Source: an uncultured Ruminococcus sp.
GTDB lineage: Bacteria; Bacillota; Clostridia; Oscillospirales; Ruminococcaceae
Assembly (NCBI GenBank): GCA_902787825.1
Contig: CADAHS010000016.1
Coordinates: forward strand, 8,934-72,933
DNA: 64,000 nucleotides
Reading direction: 5' to 3'
Shown here: piece after piece, positions 15,131 through 23,763 of the stretch
How the letters are laid out: each line of letters begins with the position of its first letter
Numbering within the stretch: position 1 is the stretch's first letter
Translations under genes and position numbers: made by a program
Notes under the pieces: model-generated
Seen by the model: only the letters and a program-made list of their open reading frames with translations
Databases searched by the model: none
What the model was told of the DNA's origin: nothing

Positions 15131-16216
15131 ATGGATTTGATCGACACATTAGTAGCGATATACGGTTCGTCGCAAAGGCTGGTTGCTGTCGCAGATGAGA
15201 ATATGCAGATCATCTGGCAAAACAAGCCTGCCGATCTCAGTGACTTTTCGTCTTGCAAGCTGCGGCTTTTTGATGCACAGCGCAGCGAGGTCGTCCTACC
15301 GCTGGAAGACCCGGTCACGGCGGAGTTCAACGGTGCTTTTACAGGTGCACTGACTGTGGAGATAAGCGTTATTCAGCACAGCGAAAAGGCAAGATATGTT
15401 TTGCAGTTTTACAGCTGTGATGACATTGAAAAGCTCTCAGACAGGTCGGAGCATCTGAAGATAAGAACGAATTATCTCGGCAATATCCGAAACGAGCTGT
15501 CGCAGCTGATAGGCCTGCTTGATTCAAACAGGCAAAAGTATGCCAAGGCAGGCGACATTGACTACATCAGGTTTGACAGCGATGCAAGATACCGGATACT
15601 GAAGACATTTTCTGCGACGGTCAACATCAGTGAACTTTCAAGGTATTACAGCGGCGGTCACAAAAACGATGTTATGAGCATCTCAGACGTTTTGAACGAA
15701 CTGTGCGGCGAGATAGGTGAGCTGTTTGAAAAGGGCGGCTGCAAATTTGAGGCTGATATCCAGCCCTCGGTCTACCTGCGCACGAACGCTGACAGACTGC
15801 GTGCTGCGGTATGCAATCTGCTGATAAATGCGTTTATTTATAACAAGGCTGATAAACGCTGCTGCATCGTAAAACTCACAAGCGACGAAACACAGATATG
15901 TCTGAGCATCGAGGACAACGGCGGACAGGTGAGTCAGCAGACTCTTGAATCATTCAAAAAGCCGTTCAGCTCATTCAGAGGGTACGCACAAAGAGAGTCA
16001 CTGGGTATAGCGATAGCTGAACTATATTGTAATAGTCTTGGAGGAAAGCTGGAGTTTACCTGTGTTGAGGACCGCTTCACAAGGGCGCAGATGAAGATCC
16101 CCGCACAGCCTGACTGCTCGCCTCACGAGTTCAGGGTGTACAACAGTGTGAGCTTCACCGGTCCGTACGACCTGCTTTACTGCATACTTGCAAAGGGTCT
16201 TGACCCGATGAAATAA
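15131..16216 (+). CDS. Histidine-kinase-like protein without an obvious phospho-acceptor His
   Basis: 361 residues, soluble. An N-terminal PAS-like region (residues 1-110; LVAVADENMQIIWQNKPADL) precedes a helical dimerisation region. The ATPase-like end shows LLINAFIYNKAD where the N box is expected, then LSIEDNGG, and SLGIAIAELYCNSLGGKLEF as a degraded G2 region. Where the H box should be, the sequence reads YLGNIRNELSQLIG, with Asn in place of His, so it may not autophosphorylate. No response regulator is adjacent. The ATG at 15131 follows AAGGAGAG. It may be a pseudokinase partner or a binding-only sensor. Confidence 0.7.
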   Translation: MDLIDTLVAIYGSSQRLVAVADENMQIIWQNKPADLSDFSSCKLRLFDAQRSEVVLPLEDPVTAEFNGAFTGALTVEISVIQHSEKARYVLQFYSCDDIEKLSDRSEHLKIRTNYLGNIRNELSQLIGLLDSNRQKYAKAGDIDYIRFDSDARYRILKTFSATVNISELSRYYSGGHKNDVMSISDVLNELCGEIGELFEKGGCKFEADIQPSVYLRTNADRLRAAVCNLLINAFIYNKADKRCCIVKLTSDETQICLSIEDNGGQVSQQTLESFKKPFSSFRGYAQRESLGIAIAELYCNSLGGKLEFTCVEDRFTRAQMKIPAQPDCSPHEFRVYNSVSFTGPYDLLYCILAKGLDPMK

Positions 16217-16235
16217 CTGTGCAAGCGCCGATTTT

Positions 16236-16259
16236 AGAGAGGAAAATGCTTTCCTCTCT
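16236..16259 (+). terminator. Terminator
   Basis: Perfect stem AGAGAGGAAA/TTTCCTCTCT, four-base loop, then TTTTTT. Confidence 0.85.
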
Positions 16260-16288
16260 TTTTTATTTGGTTTTTCAGGGCACAGTAC

Positions 16289-16317
16289 TTGACTTGTAAA
16301 TAGTTTTGGTGTATAAT
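16289..16317 (+). promoter_or_regulatory. Sigma-A promoter of the foldase-like gene
   Basis: TTGACT (16289-16294), 17 bases, TATAAT (16312-16317). Confidence 0.75.
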
Positions 16318-16376
16318 ATATAGGTTAAATTATGCCTATAACAGGGAAACATAAATTGAAAGGATTTGGATATAAG

Positions 16377-17834
16377 ATGGCAAAGCTCAAAAGACTGGCA
16401 TCGGCAGTAGTCAGCATCGCTATGGCAGCTGTAATGCTTACAAGCTGCAACAGCGGAAGATACTGCATGAGCTATGACAACAAGGACATAAACTCGGGTG
16501 TGTACATCTACAATATCATGAGCGAGCTGCTCAACCAGCAGTACATGATGTACTATACCGGCGAAGATGCAAGCAAGCTTATGGACAAGGAGATCGAGGG
16601 CAAGAAGATGTCTGAGTTCCTTGAAGATACCGCCATGAAAAACACCAAGGAATACTGTGCGCTGAGCGAGCAGTTCAAAAAGCTCGGTCTTTCATTCTCA
16701 GAAGAGGATAAGAAGTCTATCAGCTCCTCTGCAACAAGCGCATACAATGCCCAGAAATCAATGTTTGAGGAAATGGGAATTTCCAAGGAATCTATCAAGA
16801 TGGTGATAGAGCAGGGCAAGATGAGAGACAGTATCTTTGAGTACTACTACGGCAAGGAAGGCAAAAATGCCGTTTCTGATGAGGAGCTTGAGAAATATGT
16901 CAACGAAAGCTACCTCAGATACAAAGTCATAAGCATCAGCAAGAGCACAAAAAGCGACAAGGCTGAAAAGGAAAAAGAGAATAAAGAGAACGAGGAGCTT
17001 ATCGAGAAATATTTCAAGCAGGCTGAGGGCAAGAGCTTTGAGGATTTCGATGCGGTCATTGAACAGTACAACAAGGACGTTGAGGAAAAGAACAAAGCTG
17101 CTTCTGACAGCACATCATCTGACACCGATTCTAGCTCGGCAAGCACAGATTCAAGCTCGGCAAGCACAGATTCAAGCAGCTCTGACAGCGACCTGAGCAC
17201 TGTTTCCCTTGATTCAAGCAAGGTCGGCGAACCTGACAGCTCTTCACAGGCGGACAGCTCTTCGCAGGCGGACAGCTCTTCTCAGGCAGACAGTTCTTCT
17301 CAGGCAGACAGTTCTTCGCAGACAGACAGTTCTTCGCAGACAGACAGCTCAGCTGCAAGCGATGATACGTCGTCAGTTGCTGATACAAACAGCTCCGCCG
17401 CTGACGAGCACGATCACGAGCACGAGCACGAGCACGATGATGACAGCTCTGCAGCAGACGCTGAGAATTCAAAGTACAAGAACGAGTCGATGGTAAACTA
17501 TGCAAATCTGAATGAGTCAACGCTCAAAGAGGATTACGGCAAGCTGCTCACCAAGATCAAGGATATGTCTCAGGGCAAGGCAGAAAAGTTTGACAACGAC
17601 AGCACATATTACATCATCATAAAGGGTGATGTTACTCAGAGAAGCAAAGAATACGTTTCCGAAAACCGTGACACCGTTCTCAAAGAGATGAAGGATAAAG
17701 ATTTTGAGAAGATGATAGAGGATTGGGAGAAAGAGCTGAACATCAAAGTTGATGACAATGCTATCAAGAGATACTCTGCAACATCGCTGTTTGACAGATA
17801 CACCAACTACATCTCAAAGAATCAGAAGTCATAA
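16377..17834 (+). CDS. PrsA/SurA-like lipoprotein with Ser/Asp-rich and His-rich insert
   Basis: About 485 residues. A signal peptide ends at the lipobox MLTSC. The helical N-terminal part (about 30-240) has the pattern of the SurA/PrsA chaperone domain, with an EEL-YVNESYLRYKVISISKS segment as in foldases. Where a rotamase domain is expected there is a low-complexity insert of six 18-bp SSSQAD/T repeats and a EHDHEHEHEHDD cluster that could bind zinc or nickel. A helical tail follows. It is probably a membrane-anchored folding helper for secreted proteins. The neighbouring cyclophilin on the opposite strand has a related role. Confidence 0.65.
   Translation: MAKLKRLASAVVSIAMAAVMLTSCNSGRYCMSYDNKDINSGVYIYNIMSELLNQQYMMYYTGEDASKLMDKEIEGKKMSEFLEDTAMKNTKEYCALSEQFKKLGLSFSEEDKKSISSSATSAYNAQKSMFEEMGISKESIKMVIEQGKMRDSIFEYYYGKEGKNAVSDEELEKYVNESYLRYKVISISKSTKSDKAEKEKENKENEELIEKYFKQAEGKSFEDFDAVIEQYNKDVEEKNKAASDSTSSDTDSSSASTDSSSASTDSSSSDSDLSTVSLDSSKVGEPDSSSQADSSSQADSSSQADSSSQADSSSQTDSSSQTDSSAASDDTSSVADTNSSAADEHDHEHEHEHDDDSSAADAENSKYKNESMVNYANLNESTLKEDYGKLLTKIKDMSQGKAEKFDNDSTYYIIIKGDVTQRSKEYVSENRDTVLKEMKDKDFEKMIEDWEKELNIKVDDNAIKRYSATSLFDRYTNYISKNQKS
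17235..17342 (+). repeat. Six tandem 18-bp units in the foldase-like gene
   Basis: Units starting GACAGC/TTCTTC at 17235, 17253, 17271, 17289, 17307 and 17325 encode DSSSQA-like hexapeptides. Slippage would change linker length in frame. Confidence 0.85.
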
Positions 17835-17845
17835 TACAAAAAATT

Positions 17846-17879
17846 ATCAGCCATACAGAAAAAGCTCTGTATGGCTGAT
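17846..17879. terminator. Bidirectional terminator
   Basis: Perfect 14-base arms beginning ATCAGCCATACAGA, six-base loop, T-run on one side and A-run on the other, between convergent genes. Confidence 0.9.
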
Positions 17880-17894
17880 TTTTTTGTTAATGCT

Positions 17895-18701
17895 TTACTT
17901 GTCCGGGAAGAAGCTGTCGTTTTTATTTTCGCCGTAGGTGGACATATAGACCTTGGTGAACTTTATCTCCTCTTTTGGCTTGGGGTCGTCCTTGGAGGTA
18001 GCTTCGACTGCGCAAATCTTTTCGTAGACATCCATTCCGTCATAGATCTGTCCGAAGATCGTGTACTGCCTTGTGAAGTTCGGCACACCGCCCATTTCCA
18101 CAAAGGTCTTTCTGACCTCCTCGCTGCCGCCTGCCTCTTCAAGCTCCTTTTTGATCTCGTCGGTAAACTCAATGGTGTTGACAAACATCAGTCTGCTTCC
18201 CGACACATTTGAGCTGACAAACTTTTTGTTCTTTCCGCCGTAGGAGACCAAAGCGCCCTTGAAAGGCCAGAGATCTGAGGAGATCTCCTTGTCATAAACG
18301 GTCTTGTCGGTGTCGTCGGTATCAACGCCGTCGGGATCCTTTGAGCCGCCCATGAAATAAACGTTCTTTTCAACGCCGAAAACGTAGGTATCATTATAGT
18401 AGCCGTCTTTGACAAGCTTTTCAAAATGCTCGGTGAATTCGGGAGCCTGCTTTTCATAGATCACGGCTTTGAACGTTCCCTTTGTGGTCTCAAACACCAC
18501 AACAGGCATATCGTCTGTGGGCAGCTTTTTCTGCACAAGGGTAGGATCGTCATAATTCTGCCCCTCTTTTTTTGTAAAGTTGCTGAACATTATCGTCAGC
18601 ACAGCGATCATTATAAAACAAACCACAAGAATAGATATCTGCGCTATTGATCTGTTTTTGCTCTTGCTGTACTCGTACCCGCCTTTTTTCTTCTCGCTCA
18701 T
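17895..18701 (-). CDS. Membrane-anchored cyclophilin-type peptidyl-prolyl isomerase
   Basis: 268 residues. One hydrophobic helix near residues 20-40 anchors it, with the domain outside. PVVVFETTKGTFKAVIYEKQAPEFTEHFEKLVKDGYYND is the usual cyclophilin start, and QYTIFGQIYDGMDVYEKI is the conserved end. The middle is changed: the common FHR and GFxxQGGDP motifs read YVFGVEKNVYFMGGSKDPDG, so activity may be weak or specialised. It starts right after cysS, in the same direction. Confidence 0.85.
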   Translation of the reverse strand: MSEKKKGGYEYSKSKNRSIAQISILVVCFIMIAVLTIMFSNFTKKEGQNYDDPTLVQKKLPTDDMPVVVFETTKGTFKAVIYEKQAPEFTEHFEKLVKDGYYNDTYVFGVEKNVYFMGGSKDPDGVDTDDTDKTVYDKEISSDLWPFKGALVSYGGKNKKFVSSNVSGSRLMFVNTIEFTDEIKKELEEAGGSEEVRKTFVEMGGVPNFTRQYTIFGQIYDGMDVYEKICAVEATSKDDPKPKEEIKFTKVYMSTYGENKNDSFFPDK

Positions 18702-18716
18702 TGTCTTTCCTTTCGC

Positions 18717-20132
18717 TTATCTGCGTCTTATCTTTGTTCCCTGTCTTGTTTCCTCGATAACATAGCCCTTTGCGGTGATCTCGTCACGCAGGGCATCTGC
18801 CTTTGCAAAGTCCTTTGCTTTTCTTGCCTCGGCTCTTTGCTCGACAAGCTTCATTATCTCCTCCGGGATATCCTCCTGCTCGTCAGCCTTTGCAAGCTTT
18901 GCGGCGTGCTCGGTAAGTCCCAGAGAAAGCACCTTGTCAAAATCCTCAACCAGCGCAAGCTTTGTTGAAGCATTGGTATCAGCTTTGAGGACATCATAAA
19001 GTGCAGTAATGCCAAGGGCTGTGTTTATATCGTTGTCAAGAGCGTCCTTGAAGCCTTTTTTCAGCTCATCGAACTTAGCGCTGTCAACAGGCTTGGTATC
19101 ATTCTCGGCAATAAGCTGGGCTATCCTTGCAGTGAGCTTGTCATAAGCGATCTTTGCGTTGTCAAGGTTCTCATATGAGAACACAAGGCTTTTTCTGTAA
19201 TGCGACTGAAGGCAGAAAAATCTGTATACAACAGGGTCATAGCCCTTGCTTTCAAGCAGTGAAACGGTAAGGAACTCACCTTTTGACTTGCTCATCTTTC
19301 CGCCCGTCGTATTGAGGTGGTGAACGTGGAACCAGTAGTTGCACCACTTGTGACCGAGGTAGGACTCTGACTGAGCTATCTCATTGGTGTGGTGCGGAAA
19401 AGCGTTGTCTATTCCGCCGCAGTGGATATCAAGGTACTCGCCAAGATTTTTCATCGAGATGCATGAGCACTCGATATGCCAGCCCGGATAGCCCACACCC
19501 CACGGAGAATCCCATTTAAGCTCCTGATCGTCAAATTTGGACTTGGTGAACCAAAGCACAAAGTCTGCCTTATTACGCTTGTTTCCGTCCTCCTCTACGC
19601 CCTCACGGACACCTACTTCAAGGTCGTCCTCGCTGAAATCGCCGAACACATAATACTGCTTGAGCTTTGATGTATCAAAGTATATATTTCCGCCGGCCTC
19701 ATAAGCGTAGCCCTTTTCGATAAGCGACTGAATAACTTTGATAAAGTCATCTATCATTCCCGTTGCAGGCTGAACGACATCAGGAGTTTTGATATTGAGT
19801 TTAGCGCAGTCCTCAAAGAAAGCTTTGGTATAGAACTCGGCTATCTCCATGACTGTTTTATGCTCTCTTTTTGCGCCCTTGAGCATCTTATCGTCGCCTG
19901 TATCGCCGTCACTGGTCAGGTGTCCGACATCGGTGATGTTCATAACACGCTTGACATCAAGCCCGTCGTATCTCATATACTTTTCCAGAACGTCCTCCAT
20001 TATATAGCTTCTGAGATTTCCAATGTGGGCGTAATGATAGACTGTCGGTCCGCAGGTGTACATTGCGACCTTCCCCGGGACGTTGGGGACAAACTCCTCT
20101 TTTTTATGCGTAAGTGTGTTATATATCTGCAT
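18717..20132 (-). CDS. cysS: Cysteinyl-tRNA synthetase
   Basis: About 471 residues, normal length. It charges tRNA-Cys with cysteine. CGPTVYHYAHIGNLRS holds the HxGH signature, WHIECSCISMKNLG the zinc-binding C and H, and GGKMSKSKGEF the KMSKS loop. The frame is open upstream to 20240, but MQIYNTLTHKKEEF at 20132 is the family start and AAGGAGG precedes it. The stop of cysE lies two bases before the start, so both genes are translated from the T-box-controlled transcript. Confidence 0.97.
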   Translation of the reverse strand: MQIYNTLTHKKEEFVPNVPGKVAMYTCGPTVYHYAHIGNLRSYIMEDVLEKYMRYDGLDVKRVMNITDVGHLTSDGDTGDDKMLKGAKREHKTVMEIAEFYTKAFFEDCAKLNIKTPDVVQPATGMIDDFIKVIQSLIEKGYAYEAGGNIYFDTSKLKQYYVFGDFSEDDLEVGVREGVEEDGNKRNKADFVLWFTKSKFDDQELKWDSPWGVGYPGWHIECSCISMKNLGEYLDIHCGGIDNAFPHHTNEIAQSESYLGHKWCNYWFHVHHLNTTGGKMSKSKGEFLTVSLLESKGYDPVVYRFFCLQSHYRKSLVFSYENLDNAKIAYDKLTARIAQLIAENDTKPVDSAKFDELKKGFKDALDNDINTALGITALYDVLKADTNASTKLALVEDFDKVLSLGLTEHAAKLAKADEQEDIPEEIMKLVEQRAEARKAKDFAKADALRDEITAKGYVIEETRQGTKIRRR

Positions 20133-20133
20133 T

Positions 20134-20805
20134 TTACTTTTCCTCCTTGTTTTTCTTATCGCTTTGCATCGCTTCAAGCTCGGCAATTCGTTTTTCGAGC
20201 TTTGCAAGTCGCTTTCTGTCACGGGCAAGTTCCAGAGCAACGGGGTCAGGGATATGCACCTGATCCAGATCCAATGTACGCTTTCCGTCCTGTCTTACTA
20301 TCCTTGCGGGGACGCCGACTGCCGTAGAGTTAGGCGGCACTTCCTTCAGAACGACCGCATTTGCGGCGATCTTTGCATTGTCGCCGACCTTGAACGGTCC
20401 AAGTATCTTTGCGCCTGCTCCGACCATTACGTTATTTCCGAGTGTCGGGTGACGCTTTCCGTGATCCTTTCCGGTGCCGCCGAGCGTACAGCCCTGATAT
20501 AGCAGGCAGTAGTCGCCTATCTCGGCAGTCTCACCGATAACCACTCCGCTTCCGTGGTCGATGAGCAGACCCTTTCCGATCTTTGCACCGGGGTGTATCT
20601 CGATGCCGGTGAGACCTCTCATTGCCTGAGAGATCATTCTTGCGATGATCTTATGATCGTGCTTATAGAACCAATGTGCGGCTCTGTGGACGATAACTGC
20701 GTGCACTCCGGAGTATGTCAAAAGCACTTCCAGCGCACTGCTCGCCGCAGGGTCTCGCTCCATTATCGAGTGAATATCCTTTTTTATCTCCTTGATAAAG
20801 CCCAT
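20134..20805 (-). CDS. cysE: Serine O-acetyltransferase
   Basis: 223 residues, the short Firmicute form. It makes O-acetylserine, the direct precursor of cysteine. A left-handed beta-helix of hexapeptide repeats is visible, including [43 protein letters not shown] and [14 protein letters not shown]. The His and Asp residues of the IDHGSG and IHPGA turns are catalytic in the family. It is the first gene after the T-box leader and is followed by cysS. Cysteine synthesis and cysteine use are thus controlled together by charging of tRNA-Cys. Confidence 0.96.
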   Translation of the reverse strand: MGFIKEIKKDIHSIMERDPAASSALEVLLTYSGVHAVIVHRAAHWFYKHDHKIIARMISQAMRGLTGIEIHPGAKIGKGLLIDHGSGVVIGETAEIGDYCLLYQGCTLGGTGKDHGKRHPTLGNNVMVGAGAKILGPFKVGDNAKIAANAVVLKEVPPNSTAVGVPARIVRQDGKRTLDLDQVHIPDPVALELARDRKRLAKLEKRIAELEAMQSDKKNKEEK

Positions 20806-20820
20806 TCAAACGCACCTCTT

Positions 20821-21075
20821 AAAAACAAAAATGCCTCACAGACGACGCTTTGTCATCTGCGAAGGCAAGTCATCAACGACCTACGGTCCCACTTCGTTTT
20901 TCCGTTTTCACGGCTCATTTATCCTTAACGCAGATCTACGGGAGAGAATACTGAGCTTTCCGCCGTTGTTGCTCTCCTGCTGTCAGCCGCACTTCACTAA
21001 CGCTCACCGCAGACACTCTCACCAACGTGTCTTCTCTGTAACGGCAATGCACCGGCTACTCTTGCTGATACGCAT
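20821..21075 (-). ncRNA. T-box riboswitch, cysteine-type, upstream of cysE-cysS
   Basis: The minus strand shows the T-box core GTGGGACCG (20884-20892), a stem I distal hairpin with the GGTGAGA loop (near 21018-21044) and, on its 3' side, GTGAAGTGC, with UGC (20989-20991) as the likely specifier codon for cysteine. A terminator stem (20833-20866, GCCT...AGGC with CAGATGAC/GTCGTCTG) is followed by a T-run. Uncharged tRNA-Cys should pair with the core and prevent termination. The 5' end is uncertain. Confidence 0.85.
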
Positions 21076-21080
21076 TTATT

Positions 21081-21656
21081 TTATTTACTTGAATCAATGT
21101 ATTTCCAGTATCCCGAAAGATAAACGCCTCCGGAGATCAGTGTAAGTATCACAGATATCCAGATGAGTGCTTCGTTCACGAGAAACACCGGTGCGCCCCA
21201 GTTCAGATCGGGGCTTCCCTTTGCATCGGGATAAAGTATCTGCAAAAACATTATCACCAGCAAAGCCACCATTGTGAACGCTGTTTTGAGTTTTCCCCAG
21301 ATACCTGCTGCGACCACAACGCCTTCATTTGCGACCACAAGTCTCAGACCTGTCACCATGAATTCTCTGGAAAGTATAAGCACCACCGCAACAGGATCTA
21401 TCCATCGTTCAAAGGCGAATGCGATAAGTGCGGTCATCACCAGCAGCTTATCTGCAAGCGGATCGAGGAACTTTCCGAAGGTAGTCACGAGGTTGTTTTT
21501 TCTTGCGATCTTTCCGTCGAGAAAATCAGTTATCGACGCAAGTGCGAAAAACACCAGTGCGACTATCATATGTCCCTTGAAAAACCACAATACCGATGCC
21601 AGAAAAAACGGTATCAGTATCACTCGAAGGACAGTCAGTTTATTTGGCAGATTCAT
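21081..21656 (-). CDS. pgsA: CDP-diacylglycerol-glycerol-3-phosphate 3-phosphatidyltransferase
   Basis: 191 residues with four to five membrane helices. The CDP-alcohol phosphatidyltransferase signature is complete: DFLDGKIARKNN, then GKFLDPLADKLL, giving D-G-x2-A-R-x8-G-x3-D-x3-D. It makes phosphatidylglycerol phosphate, the first committed step to phosphatidylglycerol, at the inner membrane. It is downstream of rimO with a gap of about 24 bases, so probably the same transcript. Confidence 0.94.
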   Translation of the reverse strand: MNLPNKLTVLRVILIPFFLASVLWFFKGHMIVALVFFALASITDFLDGKIARKNNLVTTFGKFLDPLADKLLVMTALIAFAFERWIDPVAVVLILSREFMVTGLRLVVANEGVVVAAGIWGKLKTAFTMVALLVIMFLQILYPDAKGSPDLNWGAPVFLVNEALIWISVILTLISGGVYLSGYWKYIDSSK

Positions 21657-21680
21657 ATATCTATTATCTCACTTTCATTT

Positions 21681-23015
21681 TTAGCCATTTACCCTTGAAC
21701 CGATAAGGTCATAATCCAGAGTATCATCGACCAGCACCTTGACGTACTCGCCGACTGCGACCTTCTGCTCGCTCATGAAAAACACCTTTCCATCTATCTC
21801 GGGAGCATCATACACGCTCCTTCCGTAGTAGCACTCGGCATATCTGTCATAGCCCTCGCACACGACCTCCAGCGTTTTTCCGTTGCACTTTTCATTGAAT
21901 TCGTCAGATATCAGCATCTGCTCTTCCATTATTATCTCGGCACGTCTTTCCCTTGTTTTAAGGTGCACCTGGTCGGGCATATCAAATGCGGGTGTTCCTT
22001 CCTCGGGTGAAAATGCAAAACAGCCAAGCCTTTCAAATCTCACCTGCTTGACAAACTCGCAAAGCTCCTCAAACTGTTCATCTGTCTCGCCGGGAAAGCC
22101 TGCGATAAGCGTTGTTCGCAGCACAACTCCGGGTATCTTTTCACGGATATGCTGCACAAGCTGTGTAAGCTGCTGTCTGCTGCCGTGTCTGTTCATACGT
22201 CTGAGAATATCCTCGTTACAGTGCTGGATAGGCATATCAATATATTTAACAAGCTTTTCCTCGCTTGCTATCGTTTCGAGCAGCTCGTCTGTTATTCTTT
22301 CGGGATAGCTGTAAAGTGTTCTTATCCATTTCAGTCCGTCTACCCTGCAAAGCTCTCTGAGCAGCTTTGGAAGCTCGCTTTTGCCATAGATATCCTCACC
22401 ATACCTGGTGGTATCCTGAGCGACCACAACAAGCTCGGTAACGCCGTTTTCGGCAAGCCATTGCGCTTCTTTGATTATGTCCTCTATCTTACGGCTGCGG
22501 AAGCTGCCCCTTATGGACGGTATTGCGCAATAGGTACAGCAGTTGTTGCAGCCCTCGGCTATTTTAATATATGCATAAAACGGCTCGGTCGATATCACTC
22601 TTCCGCCCTCGAGCGAAAGCGCGGTCTTTTCACCGTAAGAGCAGACCTGCTGCTTATCAATGAGGATCTGTCTGATGATATCGCACAGCTTATCATTTGA
22701 TCCGATGCCTATAACGGCGTCGATCTCGGGCATTTCCTTCATCATTTCGTCACGGTATCTTTCCGCAAGGCAGCCGGTTGCGATGACAGCCTTTATCCTG
22801 CCCTCTTTTTTCAGCTCGCAGAATTCAAGTATAGTGTCGATAGCCTCCTGCTTTGCAGACTCGATAAAACCGCAGGTATTGACTATCACGACATCGGCAA
22901 GCGCCGCATCGGTGATTATCTCAAACCCCTGCTTTCTGAGATCAAATAGCATATGCTCGGCATCGACCTGATTTTTCGGGCAGCCGAGTGAGACCATTCC
23001 AACTCTTGTAGACAT
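21681..23015 (-). CDS. rimO: Ribosomal protein S12 methylthiotransferase
   Basis: About 444 residues. A radical-SAM enzyme that adds a methylthio group to Asp of ribosomal protein S12. The first Fe-S cluster Cys are C12, C48 and C82. The radical-SAM motif is GCNNCCTYCAIP (C156, C160, C163). A TRAM-like beta domain ends the protein. The signature GxVSLGCPKNQVDAE is typical of RimO rather than MiaB. The ATG at 23015 has an AGGAG site. The operon promoter lies at 23061-23089. Confidence 0.94.
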   Translation of the reverse strand: MSTRVGMVSLGCPKNQVDAEHMLFDLRKQGFEIITDAALADVVIVNTCGFIESAKQEAIDTILEFCELKKEGRIKAVIATGCLAERYRDEMMKEMPEIDAVIGIGSNDKLCDIIRQILIDKQQVCSYGEKTALSLEGGRVISTEPFYAYIKIAEGCNNCCTYCAIPSIRGSFRSRKIEDIIKEAQWLAENGVTELVVVAQDTTRYGEDIYGKSELPKLLRELCRVDGLKWIRTLYSYPERITDELLETIASEEKLVKYIDMPIQHCNEDILRRMNRHGSRQQLTQLVQHIREKIPGVVLRTTLIAGFPGETDEQFEELCEFVKQVRFERLGCFAFSPEEGTPAFDMPDQVHLKTRERRAEIIMEEQMLISDEFNEKCNGKTLEVVCEGYDRYAECYYGRSVYDAPEIDGKVFFMSEQKVAVGEYVKVLVDDTLDYDLIGSRVNG

Positions 23016-23060
23016 ACTGATTTCTCCTGTCCTGCACAACTTGATAAATACATATTAATT

Positions 23061-23089
23061 ATTATCTCACTTTTGAAAGCGTTTGTCAA
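23061..23089 (-). promoter_or_regulatory. Promoter of rimO-pgsA
   Basis: Minus strand TTGACA (23084-23089), 17 bases, GATAAT (23061-23066). Confidence 0.65.
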
Positions 23090-23127
23090 GCGTATTCTAT
23101 GTCGTATTAGTTAATTTTGCAAGCTTA

Positions 23128-23745
23128 TCAGTCTTGCGTATCATCTTCAGCCATTTGTCTGAGAACACGATTGATATCGCTGTAATCGTAGCCGTAACGC
23201 ACGAGGGCGTTTTTCGTTCTGGTCAAGCCCTTTTCGTCGTCAAGGTATCTGAGATACTTTTTTTCGATGAGCGCTGCGAGTCTTTCGTCCGTTCCCTCGG
23301 CATAGCCTTCAAGGGCGTTGTCGATGACCTCTTTGGTCAGCCCCTTGAGCCGCATCTCCCGGAAAGCACGCCTTGCGCCGAACAGCTTGACCTCGATATA
23401 ATGCCGTGCCAATCCTTCGGCGTATCGGTTATCGTTGATGACACCCATTTCGACGAGCTTTTGCATCACACGATAGCAGATATCCTCATCATAATTCGCC
23501 CTGAGCTTTTTGAACATATCCACAAACGAATAGTCCCTGTAATCCAGCAGGTACAACGCTCTTTCACGAGCCTTGCGGTAATCGTTCTCCGATCGTATCT
23601 GCTGCCATGCAGACAAAGGCAGACTAATGCCTGCCTTCAGATTGAACTTGTTTACTATCTCTATGTTGAGATAAGCAGGCTCTGCGTCATCAAAATTGAT
23701 CTGATAAGTAGAGCCTTTATATTTTTCTACCGAAACTATCTTCAT
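23128..23745 (-). CDS. recX: RecA regulator RecX
   Basis: 205 residues of three-helix repeats. ARERALYLLDYRDYSFVDMFKKLRANY and VINDNRYAEGLARHYIEVKLFGARRAFREMRLKGL are the central RecX repeats. It limits RecA filament growth. It begins 18 bases after the recA stop in the same direction, the common recA-recX arrangement, so the two are made from one message. The C-terminal repeat (NALVRYGYDYSDINRVL) is intact. Confidence 0.92.
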   Translation of the reverse strand: MKIVSVEKYKGSTYQINFDDAEPAYLNIEIVNKFNLKAGISLPLSAWQQIRSENDYRKARERALYLLDYRDYSFVDMFKKLRANYDEDICYRVMQKLVEMGVINDNRYAEGLARHYIEVKLFGARRAFREMRLKGLTKEVIDNALEGYAEGTDERLAALIEKKYLRYLDDEKGLTRTKNALVRYGYDYSDINRVLRQMAEDDTQD

Positions 23746-23763
23746 ATCTTAATGCTTGTCGGC

